A DNA stretch of 13,882 nt from the NCBI GenBank assembly GCA_000494145.1, contig AWOE01000036.1, positions 1 through 13,882 of the forward strand, in the 5' to 3' direction. Every line of letters begins with the position of its first letter. Position 1 is the first letter of the stretch. The notes below the pieces were generated by a model. It was given only the letters and a program-made list of their open reading frames with translations. It made no database searches and was not told the origin of the DNA. Below, piece after piece: positions 13,789 to 13,882 of the stretch. The stretch is from Candidatus Calditenuaceae archaeon JGI OTU-1 (GTDB lineage Archaea; Thermoproteota; Nitrososphaeria_A; Caldarchaeales; Calditenuaceae). The translations under genes were made by a program, and so were the position numbers.

Positions 13789-13882
13789 GTGAAAGAGTTA
13801 TTCACAATGTGGAGACACACGCAGATGATAACGGCGTTCATCGTCTCCGCAGGCCTCTATGCGGCCCTGCTCTTCGTCTTCG
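13789..13882 (+). CDS. Membrane protein N-terminus, possibly an ECF transporter S component (3' partial)
   Basis: Only 31 codons are visible before the window ends. From GTG 13789 the protein begins with a short charged stretch (KELFTMWRHTQ) followed by a hydrophobic segment, ITAFIVSAGLYAALLFVF. The pattern 'basic residues, then (T/I)xxxxxAGLYAAL' resembles the first helix of energy-coupling-factor S components, which bind vitamins or similar small molecules, but so little sequence is present that this remains a suggestion. ATG 13807 is an alternative start; the TATA box spacing favours GTG 13789 and a leaderless mRNA. Confidence 0.55.
   Translation, partial: MKELFTMWRHTQMITAFIVSAGLYAALLFVF

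Overview
The window looks like chromosomal DNA from a thermophilic, aerobic archaeon of the TACK group. The reasons are archaeal promoter elements (A/T-rich TATA boxes close to start codons), strong GAGGTGA-type ribosome binding sites, frequent GTG starts, an HTH_10 regulator, and a SoxM-like respiratory set: a fused oxidase subunit I+III with a sulfocyanin. The exact lineage cannot be named from this sequence alone.

Layout. Positions 1-2543 (+) hold a compact, cut-off operon: the end of a fusion of a blue-copper domain to a YVTN-type beta-propeller, a membrane-anchored CuA-like cupredoxin with His in the place of the usual Met ligand, and a ZIP-family metal transporter. A T-run, a TATA-like box and a perfect 12-nt palindrome lie in the 78-nt gap that follows. 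Positions 2622-7934 (+) form a terminal-oxidase operon: subunit II (intact CuA), fused subunit I+III, a small subunit IV, a sulfocyanin-like blue copper protein and a seven-bladed Vgb/NHL-like propeller. A convergent HTH_10 regulator ends 8 nt from it (7943-8518, -).

Positions 8624-13371 are less clearly connected. They contain a B12-binding-type radical SAM enzyme (-), a divergent 268-aa protein of unknown family (+), and a two-gene minus-strand unit. That unit is a membrane-embedded processive family-2 glycosyltransferase, with an unusual extracytoplasmic insert near its C-terminus, followed by a small polytopic membrane protein. Roughly 420 nt without a convincing gene (13372-13788) precede a TATA box and the probably leaderless start of a membrane protein, perhaps an ECF-transporter S component, cut by the window end.

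How it works together (inference from family knowledge). Sulfocyanin would pass electrons to the CuA of subunit II and on to the heme-copper centre in subunit I, which reduces oxygen and pumps protons. The upstream operon adds two more copper-site proteins and a metal transporter, so 1-7934 reads as a copper-rich respiratory island. No heme-A synthesis, copper-insertion or bc1-like genes are inside the window. The most interesting points are the cupredoxin-propeller plus CuA-like pair, the lost K-channel lysine in the oxidase, and the palindrome in the oxidase promoter.
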